Counted from the stretch's first letter, positions 33,754-44,342 are shown. The stretch: DNA of 64,000 nucleotides from Aquipseudomonas alcaligenes (GCF_900156545.1 NZ_FTNW01000001.1:434001-498000); one strand, 5' to 3'. The notes: generated from the sequence alone by a model not told the origin. Made by a program: numbers and translations.

Positions 33754-34422
33754 ATGAGTGTCAGTGGCGTCAGTTCCGTACTGGACCAGTATCAGATCAA
33801 GCAGGAAACCACCCAGAAGAAGGATCTCGGCAAGAACGAGTTTCTGGAACTGCTGGTGGCCCAGTTGAACAACCAGAATCCCCTGGAGCCCCAGGAGAAC
33901 GGTGAGTTCATCGCCCAGCTGGCGCAGTTCAGTCAGGTCGAGGGCATCGAGAAGCTCAACTCCAGCATGGGTGAGCTGCTGTCTGGATACCAGTCGTCCC
34001 AGGCTCTGCAGGCTTCGTCTCTGGTGGGCCGCAAGGTGATAGTGCCGACCGATAAGGCGGTGGTGGATACCAGTGAAACCTTCAAGGGCAGCCTGGTTCT
34101 GCCGGTCACCAGCAGCAACGTTTACGTCAACGTCTACGACAGTAACGGCAAGGCGGTGAGCCGGGTCAACCTCGGGCAGCAGGCGGCCGGCAATGTGAGC
34201 TTCATGTGGGACGGCAAGGATTCGAGCGGCAACGTCTTGCCGCCCGGCACCTACAAGTTCGAGGCGCAGGCCACCTACGCAGACGGCACCAAAGGCCTCT
34301 ACACCCTGTTGCCGGCCAACGTCGACAGTGTCGTGCTGGGGCAGAACGGTGGCGAAATGAAGCTCAACCTGGCGGGTATCGGCAGTGTGCCGCTCTCGCA
34401 AGTCCAGATCATCGGTCAGTAA
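33754..34422 (+). CDS. flgD: Flagellar hook assembly scaffolding protein FlgD
   Basis: A 222-residue protein with the conserved N-terminal 'KNEFLELLVAQLNNQNPLEPQENGEFIAQLAQFSQVEG' and a C-terminal Ig-like/Tudor hybrid region ('SFMWDGKDSSGNVLPPGTYKFEAQATYADG'). It caps the growing hook and is removed later. Start ATG 33754 follows GAGGAG. Confidence 0.97.
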   Translation: MSVSGVSSVLDQYQIKQETTQKKDLGKNEFLELLVAQLNNQNPLEPQENGEFIAQLAQFSQVEGIEKLNSSMGELLSGYQSSQALQASSLVGRKVIVPTDKAVVDTSETFKGSLVLPVTSSNVYVNVYDSNGKAVSRVNLGQQAAGNVSFMWDGKDSSGNVLPPGTYKFEAQATYADGTKGLYTLLPANVDSVVLGQNGGEMKLNLAGIGSVPLSQVQIIGQ

Positions 34423-34446
34423 CCCTCAGGCTGTAAGGAGTTCACC

Positions 34447-35754
34447 ATGGCTTTCAATATCGGTCTCAGTGGTCTGCGGGCAGCTACCAGCGACCTCAAC
34501 GTTACTGGCAATAACATCGCCAACGCCGGCACCGCAGGTTTCAAGCAGTCGCGCGCCGAGTTCGCCGATGTCTACGCCGCCTCGGTGCTCGGTACGGGCT
34601 CCAATCCGCAGGGGAGTGGTGTATTGCTGGCGGACGTGTCGCAGCTGTTCAACCAGGGCAACATCAACTACACCCAGAACGCCCTGGATCTGGCGATCAA
34701 CGGCAACGGCTTCTTCGTGACCAGCAACAATGGCGAGATCAGCTATACCCGTGCCGGATACTTCGGTACTGACCGAGATGGCTATGTGGTCAACAACTTT
34801 GGGTATCGCCTGCAGGGCTATGCGGTAGACGCTGCGGGTAATCTGCAGAATGGCATCGTGGATGACATTCGTATTCAGACTGCGGCACAGGCACCGCGTG
34901 CCACGGAGAATCTGGCGCAGACCTTCAACCTGAACTCGAACAACACGGTACCTACCACGACCCCGTTTGATCCCACGGACCCGACCACCTACAACTCGTC
35001 CACTTCAACCAACATTTATGACACCCAGGGCAATGCCCATGTCATGACTCAGTACTTCGTGAAGACGGCTGCCAACACCTGGACGATGAATGTGCTGATC
35101 GATGGGCGCAATCCCAACGATCCGACGCTGACTACACCCTATTCGGTCAACCTCAGCTTTACCGCTGCCGGCCAGCTGGACACTGCTGCGCTCACATCGC
35201 CCGACTTCACGGTGAATGCGGATGGCACGCTGAGCCTTACCAACTGGGTGCCGGCAGCGCCCGATAGTTCGGTGCCTCCGGTTTGGAGTGCCAATGGTGC
35301 CAACGCGGCCGCTGCTGGTATCACCGTTGATATTCGCAAAGCCACCCAGTTCGCCAGCGCCTTCGCCGTGACTGCCGTCAGCCAGGATGGCTACACCACC
35401 GGTGAGCTGGCCGGTCTGGAGATTGATGACACCGGCGTGATCTTCGCGCGCTACACCAATGGTCAGTCGCTGGTTCAGGGGCAGGTTGTGCTCGCCAACT
35501 TCGCCAACGTGCAGGGGCTGACGCCGGTCGGCAAGACGGCCTGGGTGCAGTCCTTCCAGTCCGGTGAGCCGGTAGTGGGGACACCGCGCTCCGGCACTCT
35601 CGGGGCCCTGCAGGCCGGTGCCCTGGAGGACTCCAACGTCGAGTTGTCGGACCAGCTGGTGAATCTGATCGTGGCGCAGCGCAACTACCAGGCCAACGCC
35701 AAGACCATCGAAACCGAAAGCGCCATCACCCAGACCATCATCAACCTGCGTTGA
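34447..35754 (+). CDS. flgE: Flagellar hook protein FlgE
   Basis: A 435-residue hook subunit. Its N-terminus 'MAFNIGLSGLRAATSDLNVTGNNIANAGTAGFKQSRAEF' and C-terminus 'NYQANAKTIETESAITQTIINLR' form the conserved D0 helices; the middle is a variable surface domain. The hook polymer joins basal body and filament. An A/T-rich terminator at 35807 follows. Confidence 0.97.
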   Translation: MAFNIGLSGLRAATSDLNVTGNNIANAGTAGFKQSRAEFADVYAASVLGTGSNPQGSGVLLADVSQLFNQGNINYTQNALDLAINGNGFFVTSNNGEISYTRAGYFGTDRDGYVVNNFGYRLQGYAVDAAGNLQNGIVDDIRIQTAAQAPRATENLAQTFNLNSNNTVPTTTPFDPTDPTTYNSSTSTNIYDTQGNAHVMTQYFVKTAANTWTMNVLIDGRNPNDPTLTTPYSVNLSFTAAGQLDTAALTSPDFTVNADGTLSLTNWVPAAPDSSVPPVWSANGANAAAAGITVDIRKATQFASAFAVTAVSQDGYTTGELAGLEIDDTGVIFARYTNGQSLVQGQVVLANFANVQGLTPVGKTAWVQSFQSGEPVVGTPRSGTLGALQAGALEDSNVELSDQLVNLIVAQRNYQANAKTIETESAITQTIINLR

Positions 35755-35806
35755 TGAGTGGAGGAGGGGCTTGCCGGCAGCGGCAAGCCCTCGCCGCCGG
35801 CTGTTG

Positions 35807-35838
35807 AAAAGGCTTCTCAGGAAGTCTTTTATTTTTTT
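35807..35838 (+). terminator. Rho-independent terminator after flgE
   Basis: Ten-base stem AAAAGGCTTC / GAAGTCTTTT (one G-T pair), loop TCAG, then ATTTTTTT. A GC-rich hairpin without a T-run (GGGCTTGCCG / CGGCAAGCCC, 35767-35790) lies just before it. Together they separate flgBCDE from the flgF promoter. Confidence 0.78.
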
Positions 35839-35881
35839 AAAAGTCCTTAAGTATCAATTAGATAGGATTTATATTGGTATC

Positions 35882-35897
35882 TGGCACAGGGTTTGCT
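35882..35897 (+). promoter_or_regulatory. Sigma-54 promoter of the flgF operon
   Basis: TGGCACA-GGGT-TTGCT, GG-N10-GC, almost identical to the consensus. It lies about 55 bases before flgF, so flgF to flgL form a second transcription unit. Confidence 0.9.
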
Positions 35898-35951
35898 GTA
35901 GAGCAGGTAACGAAGTTATGAGCGGCAACAAGCCGACCTGCGGAGCAAACC

Positions 35952-36695
35952 ATGGACAAGATGCTGTACATCTCCATGACTGGCGCCAGCCAGAACACCC
36001 TGGCGCAGCGTGCCCACGCCAACAACCTGGCGAACATCTCCACCACCGGTTTTCGTCGCGACTATGAGCAGGCGCGTTCGATGCCGGTGTTCGGCGACAG
36101 CTATCCGGCGCGCGTCTATGCGATGACCGAGCGCCCTGCCACCGACTTCACGCCCGGCACCTTGCAGGAAACCGGGAGAGAGCTGGATGTGGCTGTGGAC
36201 GGGCAGGGCTGGGTGGCCGTGCAGGCGGCCGATGGCAGCGAGGCCTACGTGCGTACCGCTAGCCTGCAGATTGACGCTCTCGGCCAGTTGCGCACCGGCA
36301 ATGGTTTGCCGGTACTCGGCAACGGCGGGCCGATTGCCATCCCGCCAGAGCAAAAAGTCGAGATCGGCCAGGACGGCACTATCAGCATCCGAGCACTTGG
36401 CGAGGCGCCGAGCGTGATGGCCGAGGTGGACCGCATCAAGCTGGTTAACCCCGACCCCAAAACCCTGACCAAGGGCACCGATGGCCTGATCCGGGTCAAG
36501 GATGCAACGGGGCCCCAGGAGGTGGATGCCAATGTGCGTCTTACCTCGGGGTTCCTCGAATCGAGCAACGTCAATGCCGTCGAGGAGATGACTGCCATCC
36601 TCTCGCTGTCTCGCCAGTTTGAATTGCACGTGAAGATGATGCGCACCGCCGAAGACGGTGCGTCGGCCATGGCACGGGTCATGCAAATCAGCTGA
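35952..36695 (+). CDS. flgF: Flagellar basal-body rod protein FlgF
   Basis: A 247-residue proximal rod protein. It has the N-terminal motif 'MTGASQNTLAQRAHANNLANISTTGFRRDY' and C-terminal 'VEEMTAILSLSRQFELHVKMMRTAED'. First gene after its sigma-54 promoter. Confidence 0.97.
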   Translation: MDKMLYISMTGASQNTLAQRAHANNLANISTTGFRRDYEQARSMPVFGDSYPARVYAMTERPATDFTPGTLQETGRELDVAVDGQGWVAVQAADGSEAYVRTASLQIDALGQLRTGNGLPVLGNGGPIAIPPEQKVEIGQDGTISIRALGEAPSVMAEVDRIKLVNPDPKTLTKGTDGLIRVKDATGPQEVDANVRLTSGFLESSNVNAVEEMTAILSLSRQFELHVKMMRTAEDGASAMARVMQIS

Positions 36696-36741
36696 TTAAT
36701 AACGCGAAGCGCCATGAAACCGGCGCTCGAGGAGAACGAAC

Positions 36742-37527
36742 ATGCTTCCGGCTCTGTGGGTTGCCAAAACCGGTCTGTCTGCTCAAGACATGAACCTGAC
36801 CACCATATCCAACAACCTGGCCAATGTTTCGACCACCGGCTTCAAGCGCGATCGCGCCGACTTCGAGGATCTGCTGTATCAGATTCGTCGCCAGCCTGGT
36901 GGCCAGTCCAGCCAGGACAGCGAGCTGCCCACCGGCCTGCAGCTGGGTACCGGTGTGCGCATCGCCGGCACGCAGAAGATCTTTACCACCGGCAGCCTGC
37001 AAACCACCGAGCAACCGTTGGACATGGCCGTCAACGGCCGCGGTTTCTTCCAGATCCTGATGCCCGATGGCACGGTCGGCTATACCCGGGACGGCAGCTT
37101 TCACCTGGACTCCAACGGCCAGATTGTCACGTCCAACGGTTTCCCTCTGGAGCCGGCCATCGTCCTGCCCGCCGAGGTGCAGACGTTCACCGTCGGTGAG
37201 GATGGGACCGTGTCGGTCACTACCGCTGGCAATCCGGCCGCACAGGTGATCGGCAACATCCAGACTGCCGATTTCGTCAACCCGGCCGGCCTGCAGGCCA
37301 TCGGCAACAACCTGTTCATGGAAACCGCCTCCAGCGGTGCGCCGCAAGTCGGTACGCCCGGCCTGACCGGCCTCGGCACCGTGCTGCAGAACACCCTGGA
37401 GAACTCCAACGTCAGCGTGGTCGAGGAGCTGGTCAACATGATCACCACGCAGCGTGCCTACGAGATGAACTCCAAGGTGATCTCCACCTCGGACCAGATG
37501 CTCTCCTTCATCACGCAGAACCTTTAA
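36742..37527 (+). CDS. flgG: Flagellar distal rod protein FlgG
   Basis: A 261-residue distal-rod protein with 'TKTGLSAQDMNLTTISNNLANVSTTGFKRDRADFEDL' type N-terminus and 'QRAYEMNSKVISTSDQMLSFITQ' C-terminus. Usual length. It lies 46 bases after flgF. Confidence 0.97.
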   Translation: MLPALWVAKTGLSAQDMNLTTISNNLANVSTTGFKRDRADFEDLLYQIRRQPGGQSSQDSELPTGLQLGTGVRIAGTQKIFTTGSLQTTEQPLDMAVNGRGFFQILMPDGTVGYTRDGSFHLDSNGQIVTSNGFPLEPAIVLPAEVQTFTVGEDGTVSVTTAGNPAAQVIGNIQTADFVNPAGLQAIGNNLFMETASSGAPQVGTPGLTGLGTVLQNTLENSNVSVVEELVNMITTQRAYEMNSKVISTSDQMLSFITQNL

Positions 37528-37585
37528 TACTGCAGGCGCCCCAGGCGCCGGCAGCTAGCAACACGAACGCCGTGAGGTAGTGGTT

Positions 37586-38299
37586 ATGAACCGGCCGATG
37601 ATTCTTTTTCCCCTGCTGGCCAGTCTGGTCCTGAGCGGCTGCGTGACGCCGCCGCCGAAGCCGGACGACCCCTACTATGCACCGGTACTGCCGCGCACTC
37701 CGCTGCCGGCGGCGCAGAACAGCGGCGCCATCTACCAGCCCGGCTTCGAGACCAATCTGTACGATGATCGCAAGGCCTATCGCGTCGGCGACATCATTAC
37801 CATCACGCTCAGCGAGCGGACCCAGGCGAGCAAGAAGGCCGGCTCCAGCATGTCCAAGGACAGCAGCGCCAAGCTCGGCCTGACCTCGCTGTTCGGGGGT
37901 GGCGTCTCCATCGATAACCCCAGCACCAGCCTCAATCCGCTCAAGGCCGAAGACCTCAGTCTTGATGTCGGCTACAGCGGCACCCGCGATACCGATGGTG
38001 AAAGCGAAGCCGACCAGAGCAACAGCCTGACCGGCTCCATCACCGTGACCGTGGCGGAGGTACTGCCCAACGGCATCCTCGCCGTGCGTGGCGAGAAGTG
38101 GATGACACTGAATACGGGGGATGAACTGGTGCGCATCGCCGGGCTGGTGCGTGCCGACGATATCGCCACCGACAACACGGTGTCCTCGACCCGTATCGCC
38201 AATGCCCGTATCACCTATTCGGGCACCGGTGCCTTCGCCGATGCCAGCCAGCCAGGCTGGTTCGATCGCTTCTTCATGAACCCGCTGTTCCCGTTCTGA
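37586..38299 (+). CDS. flgH: Flagellar L-ring lipoprotein FlgH
   Basis: A 237-residue lipoprotein. ATG 37586 with GAGG 8 bases ahead is preferred over the GTG at 37580. A signal peptide ends in lipobox 'LSGC' (Cys19 counted from this ATG). Beta-rich L-ring domain '[24 protein letters not shown]' is visible. It forms the outer-membrane ring around the rod. Confidence 0.95.
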   Translation: MNRPMILFPLLASLVLSGCVTPPPKPDDPYYAPVLPRTPLPAAQNSGAIYQPGFETNLYDDRKAYRVGDIITITLSERTQASKKAGSSMSKDSSAKLGLTSLFGGGVSIDNPSTSLNPLKAEDLSLDVGYSGTRDTDGESEADQSNSLTGSITVTVAEVLPNGILAVRGEKWMTLNTGDELVRIAGLVRADDIATDNTVSSTRIANARITYSGTGAFADASQPGWFDRFFMNPLFPF

Positions 38300-38313
38300 G
38301 CAGGTAGACGACC

Positions 38314-39414
38314 ATGAAACGACTGCTTTGCGTCCTCTGCCTGCTGCTCGCCACCAGCGCCGTGCAGGCCGAACGCCTGAAGGATCTGGCCAGCATCCAG
38401 GGCGTGCGCAGCAACCAGCTGATCGGCTACGGTCTGGTGGTCGGTCTCAACGGCACCGGCGACCAGACCACGCAGACGCCCTTCACCCTGCAGACCTTCA
38501 ACAACATGCTGGCGCAGTTCGGCATCAAGGTGCCGACCGGTGGCGGCAACGTTCAGCTGAAGAACGTCGCCGCGGTGTCCGTGCACGCGGAACTGCCGCC
38601 CTTCGCCAAGCCCGGGCAGACCCTGGACGTCACCATCTCCTCGATCGGCAACTCCAAGAGCCTGCGTGGCGGCAGCCTGCTGATGACACCGCTCAAGGGT
38701 ATCGACGGCAACGTCTACGCCATCGCTCAGGGCAACCTGGTGGTCGGCGGCTTCGATGCCGGTGGCGCCGACGGTTCGCGTATCACCGTCAACGTGCCCT
38801 CGGCCGGTCGCATCCCTGCGGGGGCTACCGTCGAACGTCCTGTGGCGAGCGGTTTCGATCAGGGCAATAGCCTGACGCTGAACCTCAATCGACCGGACTT
38901 CACCACGGCGAAGAACATCGTCGACCAGATCAACGGTCTGCTCGGCCCGGGTGTGGCCCAGGCCATCGATGGCGGCTCGATCCGCGTCAGCGCCCCGCTG
39001 GACCCCAACCAGCGCGTCGACTACTTGGCGGTGCTGGAGAACATCGAGATCGAGGCCGGCCAGGCCGCGGCCAAGGTCATCATCAACTCGCGTACCGGTA
39101 CCATCGTCATCGGCCAGAACGTCAAGGTGCAGCCGGCCGCCGTGACCCACGGCAGCCTGACCGTGACCATCAGCGAAGACCCCATCGTCAGCCAGCCCAA
39201 CGCGCTGGCCGTCGGCCAGACCGCGGTGGTGCCGAATTCCAAGGTCGATGCCGAGCAGGAAGCCAAGCCGATGTTCAAGTTCGGCCCAGGCACCACGCTC
39301 GACGAGATCGTTCGCGCAGTCAACCAGGTGGGCGCCGCGCCCTCCGACCTGATGGCCATCCTCGAGGCGCTCAAGCAAGCCGGCGCCTTGCAGGCCGACC
39401 TGATCGTGATCTGA
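38314..39414 (+). CDS. flgI: Flagellar P-ring protein FlgI
   Basis: A 366-residue protein with a Sec signal peptide ending 'SAVQA'. The conserved start of the mature protein '[32 protein letters not shown]' and C-terminal '[21 protein letters not shown]' identify it. It builds the peptidoglycan-layer ring with help from FlgA. Confidence 0.97.
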   Translation: MKRLLCVLCLLLATSAVQAERLKDLASIQGVRSNQLIGYGLVVGLNGTGDQTTQTPFTLQTFNNMLAQFGIKVPTGGGNVQLKNVAAVSVHAELPPFAKPGQTLDVTISSIGNSKSLRGGSLLMTPLKGIDGNVYAIAQGNLVVGGFDAGGADGSRITVNVPSAGRIPAGATVERPVASGFDQGNSLTLNLNRPDFTTAKNIVDQINGLLGPGVAQAIDGGSIRVSAPLDPNQRVDYLAVLENIEIEAGQAAAKVIINSRTGTIVIGQNVKVQPAAVTHGSLTVTISEDPIVSQPNALAVGQTAVVPNSKVDAEQEAKPMFKFGPGTTLDEIVRAVNQVGAAPSDLMAILEALKQAGALQADLIVI

Positions 39415-39425
39415 AGGAGGCCGCC

Positions 39426-40580
39426 ATGGATTCCAGACTCGCAGCCGGCCTCGACAGCGGCGCCTACACCGACCTGAACCGGCTCAACCAGTTCAAGGTC
39501 GGCGGCGACAGCGAGAGCAACATCAAGAAAGTGGCTCAGGAGTTCGAGTCGCTGTTCCTCAACGAGATGCTGAAGTCGATGCGCAAGGCGAACGAAGTGT
39601 TCGGCGAAGGCAACTTCATGAACAGCAACGAGAGCAAGACCTACCAGGACATGCATGACCAGCAACTGGCCGTGACCCTGTCGAAGAACAAGGGCGGCAT
39701 CGGCCTGGCGTCGGTGCTGGAGCGTCAGCTCAGCCAGATGAAGAGTGGACCGCAGCGGGTCAATCCGTTTGCTCAGGTCGAGGCGCCGCAGATCAGTGCG
39801 CGTGCCGGCGCGTTCAAACCTGCAGGGGAGACCGCTGGCAGCGTCCGTGATGACTCGCAATTGCTCAATCAGCGCCGTCTGAGCCTGCCGAGCAAACTTA
39901 CCGACCGCCTGTTGGCTGGCATCGTTCCCGCTACCGAGGGCCAGCCATTGGCCGGCAGCGATTGGGTACCGGCGCAGGCCAGCGCGGTAGCCGACAGCAA
40001 GCCGCTGAGCCTGAGCGACAGCGATGCCGTCAGCGGTCGTCGCCTGGCTCAGCCGCCGCTGGCCAAGGGCAAGTCGGCATTCGACTCGGCGGCCGACTTT
40101 GTCGCCACCATGTTGCCGCTGGCCGAGGAGGCCGCACAGAAGATTGGTGTCGATGCCCGTTACCTGGTGGCCCAGGCTGCCCTGGAAACCGGCTGGGGCA
40201 AGTCGATCATTCGTCAGTCCGATGGCTCCAGCAGCCACAACCTGTTCGGCATCAAGGCTCACGGTGGCTGGGAGGGTGAATCGGCACGGGTGCTGACCAC
40301 CGAATACAAGGGGGGCGAGGCGGTGAAGGAGTCGGCTTCTTTCCGCGCCTACGACTCCTACCAGCAGAGCTTCAACGACTACGTGAGCTTCCTGCAGGGC
40401 AATGGCCGCTATCAGGAAGCACTGGCGGCGGCCGATAACCCGGAACGCTTCGTGCGCGAGCTGCAGGAGGCCGGTTATGCCACCGATCCCCAGTATGCCC
40501 GCAAGATCGCGCAGATCGCCCGGCAGATGCAGACCTACCAGGCTGTGGCTGCGGCCGACAGTCCGATCACAAGGACCTGA
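39426..40580 (+). CDS. flgJ: Peptidoglycan hydrolase and rod-cap protein FlgJ
   Basis: A 384-residue protein with two domains: an N-terminal rod-scaffold domain (about 1-110, 'KKVAQEFESLFLNEMLKSMR') and a C-terminal glucosaminidase domain (from about 220) with catalytic Glu254 in 'AALETGWGKS' and 'NLFGIKAH'. A linker of about 100 residues rich in charged amino acids separates them. It digests peptidoglycan locally so that the rod can cross the wall. Confidence 0.95.
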   Translation: MDSRLAAGLDSGAYTDLNRLNQFKVGGDSESNIKKVAQEFESLFLNEMLKSMRKANEVFGEGNFMNSNESKTYQDMHDQQLAVTLSKNKGGIGLASVLERQLSQMKSGPQRVNPFAQVEAPQISARAGAFKPAGETAGSVRDDSQLLNQRRLSLPSKLTDRLLAGIVPATEGQPLAGSDWVPAQASAVADSKPLSLSDSDAVSGRRLAQPPLAKGKSAFDSAADFVATMLPLAEEAAQKIGVDARYLVAQAALETGWGKSIIRQSDGSSSHNLFGIKAHGGWEGESARVLTTEYKGGEAVKESASFRAYDSYQQSFNDYVSFLQGNGRYQEALAAADNPERFVRELQEAGYATDPQYARKIAQIARQMQTYQAVAAADSPITRT

Positions 40581-40590
40581 GAGCTGAATC

Positions 40591-42654
40591 ATGGCTGACC
40601 TACTGAGCATTGGCCTGTCGGGCCTCGCCGCGAACAAGACGTCGCTGGCGGTCACCGGCCACAACATCACCAACGTCAATACACCGGGCTTCTCCCGGCA
40701 GGACGCGGTGCAGGCCACGCGCATTCCGCAGTTCAGCGGCGCCGGATACATCGGCTCGGGTACCACCCTGGTCGACGTGCGGCGCATCTACAACGAATTT
40801 CTCACTACCCAGGTGCGTACCAGCACGGCACTGAACAGCGACGTATCAGCCTATCTGGACCAGATCAACCAGCTCGATTCGCTGCTGGCCGGCAGCACCA
40901 CCGGAGTCACCCCGGGGCTGCAGAAGCTGTTTGCTTCGCTGCAGACTGCGGCGGAAGACCCTGCCAACATTCCGGCGCGGCAGCTGGTACTGTCCGAAGC
41001 GGAAGGCCTGGCCAAGCGTTTCAATACCATCTACGACCGTCTGTACGAGCAGAACGCCTTCATCAACAAGCAGATGTCGGCGGTTACCGACCAGGTCAAC
41101 CAGCTCGCCACCTCGATTGCCGGCTACAACAATGCCATCGCCGTGGCGGCCTCCAATGGGCAGGCGCCGAATGATCTGCTTGACGCCCGTGAGGAAGCGG
41201 TGCGCAAGCTCTCCGAGTTCATCGGCGTGACCGTGGTGCCGCAGGATGACAACACCTATAACCTGTTCATCGGCTCTGGGCAGCCGTTGGTAGTCGGTGC
41301 CACTGCAGCGCGTTTGGAGGTGGTACCGGGTACTGCAGACCCGCTGCGTGCCGAGGTGCAGTTCGTCAGCGGCAATTCGCGGCAGGGCATCACCACTCTG
41401 ATTACCGGTGGCGAGATGGGAGGCCTGATCCGTTACCGCGAGGATGTGCTGGACGAGTCGCTCAACGCCGTCGGTCGCCTTGCCCTGTCCATCGCCGATC
41501 AGGTCAATACTCAGCTCGGCCAGGGACTGGACCTCAAGGGTAACTTCGGCGAGCCACTGTTTCGCAGCATCAATGATCCGCTGTTGATCGGCCAGCGTAG
41601 CCTGGCGCGCGTCGGCAACAGCGATGCCTCGGCCAATCTCAATGTGCTGATCGAGAACAGTACGGCGCTGACCACCAGCGACTACGAGATCGAATTCACC
41701 AGCGCCACCGAATACACCGTGCGCCGTGTCTCCGATGGCCAGACGGTTTCCGCGCTGTACGATGACGATGCGGACCCGGATACCCCGCTGGTGCCGGCGC
41801 CGGCGCCCTACGACATCACCAGTGCAACGCCACTGGTGTTCGACGGTTTTTCAATGAATGTTGCTTCCGGCACCTTTGCTGCTGGCGACCGTTTTCGCGT
41901 CATGCCGACGCGCACCGCCGGCAGTGATATTCGCGCTGATCTGAAAAAAGCCGAGGAGTTGGCTTTTGCCTCACCGCTCAAGGCCGAGACCAGCCCGGGC
42001 AATACCGGTACCGGCGTGATCACCCAGCCCAGTCTGATCACTCAGATCGATATCTATGACCCGGCCGCTCAAGCCGCCTTGGAGAACAGCCTGCGCACCA
42101 CGCCGCCGCTGCGCATCGTGTTCACCTCGACCACCGGCTATGACGTGGTGGACATCAATGGCGCCGTGCTGAGCAGCAACATCATCGTCCCGGGACAGAA
42201 CAACACCCAGCAGATCACCGCCGGTACGCCACCCAACGACTTCACCTTTGAGTTCACCATCAGTGGTCGTCCTACGACCGGGGACAACTTCACGGTCGCC
42301 TTCAACACCAATGGCGTGTCGGACAACCGCAACGCGCTGAAACTGGCGGATCTGCAGAAGAAAGCGACGATCGGCATCGATCCGAACTTCCCGACTACCA
42401 CCGGCGCGAGTTTTACTGACTCCTATGGCGATCTGGTGGAGCGGGTGGGTACGCTGACCAGCCAGGCGCGGGTGGACGGCGAGGCGACCTCGGCCATCCT
42501 CAAACAGGCCACCGACAACCGTGACTCGATATCGGCGGTGAGCCTCGACGAGGAGGCGGCCAAGCTGATCCAGTTTGAGCAGTACTACCAGGCTTCGGCG
42601 CAGATCATTCAAGTCGCGCGGACCCTGTTCGATACCCTGATCAACACCTTCTGA
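40591..42654 (+). CDS. flgK: Flagellar hook-associated protein 1 FlgK
   Basis: A 687-residue protein, like the long FlgK of pseudomonads. N-terminus 'LLSIGLSGLAANKTSLAVTGHNITNVNTPGFSRQD' and C-terminus 'EAAKLIQFEQYYQASAQIIQVARTLFDTLINTF' are the axial D0 segments. It forms the first hook-filament junction ring. The start is 10 bases after flgJ. Confidence 0.97.
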   Translation: MADLLSIGLSGLAANKTSLAVTGHNITNVNTPGFSRQDAVQATRIPQFSGAGYIGSGTTLVDVRRIYNEFLTTQVRTSTALNSDVSAYLDQINQLDSLLAGSTTGVTPGLQKLFASLQTAAEDPANIPARQLVLSEAEGLAKRFNTIYDRLYEQNAFINKQMSAVTDQVNQLATSIAGYNNAIAVAASNGQAPNDLLDAREEAVRKLSEFIGVTVVPQDDNTYNLFIGSGQPLVVGATAARLEVVPGTADPLRAEVQFVSGNSRQGITTLITGGEMGGLIRYREDVLDESLNAVGRLALSIADQVNTQLGQGLDLKGNFGEPLFRSINDPLLIGQRSLARVGNSDASANLNVLIENSTALTTSDYEIEFTSATEYTVRRVSDGQTVSALYDDDADPDTPLVPAPAPYDITSATPLVFDGFSMNVASGTFAAGDRFRVMPTRTAGSDIRADLKKAEELAFASPLKAETSPGNTGTGVITQPSLITQIDIYDPAAQAALENSLRTTPPLRIVFTSTTGYDVVDINGAVLSSNIIVPGQNNTQQITAGTPPNDFTFEFTISGRPTTGDNFTVAFNTNGVSDNRNALKLADLQKKATIGIDPNFPTTTGASFTDSYGDLVERVGTLTSQARVDGEATSAILKQATDNRDSISAVSLDEEAAKLIQFEQYYQASAQIIQVARTLFDTLINTF

Positions 42655-42668
42655 GCCGGATAGCCACC

Positions 42669-44342
42669 ATGGTCATGCGCATTTCCTCCATCCAGGCCTT
42701 CAACAATGGTGTGAACGGCATCGGGCGCAACTATTCCAACGTGATTCGCACGCAGGAGCAGATCAGCAGCGGCAATCGCATCCTTACCCCGGCAGACGAT
42801 CCGGTAGCCTCCGTGCGCCTGCTGCAACTGGAGCAGCAGCAGGCGGTGCTCGGGCAGTATAAGGAGAACCTGACCGCCGCGAAGAACAGCCTGACTCAGG
42901 AGGAGACCACCCTCAACTCCGTCAATACGGTGTTGCAGCGCATCCGCGAGCTGGCCGTGCAGGCCGGCGGCGGGGCGCTGTCGGCGGCGGACCGCAAGTC
43001 CATCGCCAAGGAACTGGAACAGCGCGAGGCGGAGCTGCTCAACCTGATGAACAGTCGCAACGCGCGTGGCGAGTACCTGTTTTCCGGCAATCTGGGCAAG
43101 ACCGAACCTTTCATCCGCAACCCGGACGGCACCTACTCCTACTTCGGTGATGAAGGGCAACGCAGCCTGCAGGTGGCCAGTTCGACGACCGTGGCCATCA
43201 ACGACAACGGCAAGACGCTGTTCGAGGATGTCACCAACGCCAACCGGGTGCTCAATACCAACGGTGTCAATAACCCGGCGCTTGCAGGCCAGGTACCGCC
43301 GCTGCCGGCGACCACCATTCCCGCGCTGCCGAGCGACCAGCAGCGAGTGTTCATGTCGCCAGGACTGGTGCAGGACAGCGACACCTTCAACAACTCGTTC
43401 CGCGCCGGTGAGCCCTATTCGCTGGTGTTTGTCAGCGGCGGTGAGTTCCGTCTGTATGACGGCACCGGTGCCGACGTGACGTCGGAAATCCAGGGCGGCG
43501 GGAAGATCGACCCGCTGGCCAGCAACGGCAATGTCATCAACTTCCGCGGTATGCGCTTCCAGCTCGACGTGGTGCTGCAACAGGGCGACAACGAACTGGA
43601 CCTGGACAACCTGCTGGCGGATACGGCCACGCCTGGCGCGCCCGGCATCAATACACACAGCTTCACCCTGCAGGTGGCACCGACCGATTTCGCGGTGACC
43701 CGCTCTTCGACCAACGCCTCGACGGCGGTGATCTCCGGCGGCACCATCAGCAACCAGGCGACCTTCAACTCGCAGTTTCCGACCTCCGGTGTGGTGCTGC
43801 GCTTCACCAATGCCAGCGACTTTGACGTCTATGCCCAGCCGGTAGGGGCCAGTAGTACGCCTATTGCCAGCGGGACTGCTGCAGCGCCGGGTACCTTCAC
43901 GCTGTTCGGTGTCGATTTCGATATCGATGTTGCCGCCGCCGCTGGCGACGAATTCGGTATCAAGCCTCAGTTTCAGGAGCAGCGCAGCATCCTCAACAGC
44001 ATTTCCCGCTTGCGCCAGGCGCTGGAGTCGTCGCCGACATCTGCACTCGGTAACCTGGCGATCCGCGATGAGGTGTCAATTGCCCTCACCAACCTGGATA
44101 ACGGCATCGGTCAGGTGTTGGAGGTGCAGACCGAGATCGGCGCACGCCTCAACATGATCGAAACCACCGAAGTCGACAATGAGGACGTGACCCTGGTCAA
44201 CAAGGCCGTCCAGGCCGACTTGCGCGAGCTGGATTACGCCGAGGCGCTATCTCGTCTTTCCTTTCAGACGGTTATTCTCGAGGCCGCACAGCAGAGCTAC
44301 GTGAAGATCGCCGGTCTCAATCTGTTCAGCCAGTTGCGCTAG
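42669..44342 (+). CDS. flgL: Flagellar hook-associated protein 3 FlgL
   Basis: A 557-residue protein with 'MRISSIQAFNNGVNGIGRNYSNVIRTQEQISSGNRILTPADDPVA' at the start and 'LSFQTVILEAAQQSYVKIAGLNLFSQLR' at the end, the flagellin-like D0/D1 ends of FlgL. ATG 42669 (GGATAG 8 bases ahead) is taken over ATG 42675. It is longer than the roughly 300-440 residues usual in the family, with the extra sequence in the middle domain. It completes the hook-filament junction. Confidence 0.95.
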   Translation: MVMRISSIQAFNNGVNGIGRNYSNVIRTQEQISSGNRILTPADDPVASVRLLQLEQQQAVLGQYKENLTAAKNSLTQEETTLNSVNTVLQRIRELAVQAGGGALSAADRKSIAKELEQREAELLNLMNSRNARGEYLFSGNLGKTEPFIRNPDGTYSYFGDEGQRSLQVASSTTVAINDNGKTLFEDVTNANRVLNTNGVNNPALAGQVPPLPATTIPALPSDQQRVFMSPGLVQDSDTFNNSFRAGEPYSLVFVSGGEFRLYDGTGADVTSEIQGGGKIDPLASNGNVINFRGMRFQLDVVLQQGDNELDLDNLLADTATPGAPGINTHSFTLQVAPTDFAVTRSSTNASTAVISGGTISNQATFNSQFPTSGVVLRFTNASDFDVYAQPVGASSTPIASGTAAAPGTFTLFGVDFDIDVAAAAGDEFGIKPQFQEQRSILNSISRLRQALESSPTSALGNLAIRDEVSIALTNLDNGIGQVLEVQTEIGARLNMIETTEVDNEDVTLVNKAVQADLRELDYAEALSRLSFQTVILEAAQQSYVKIAGLNLFSQLR

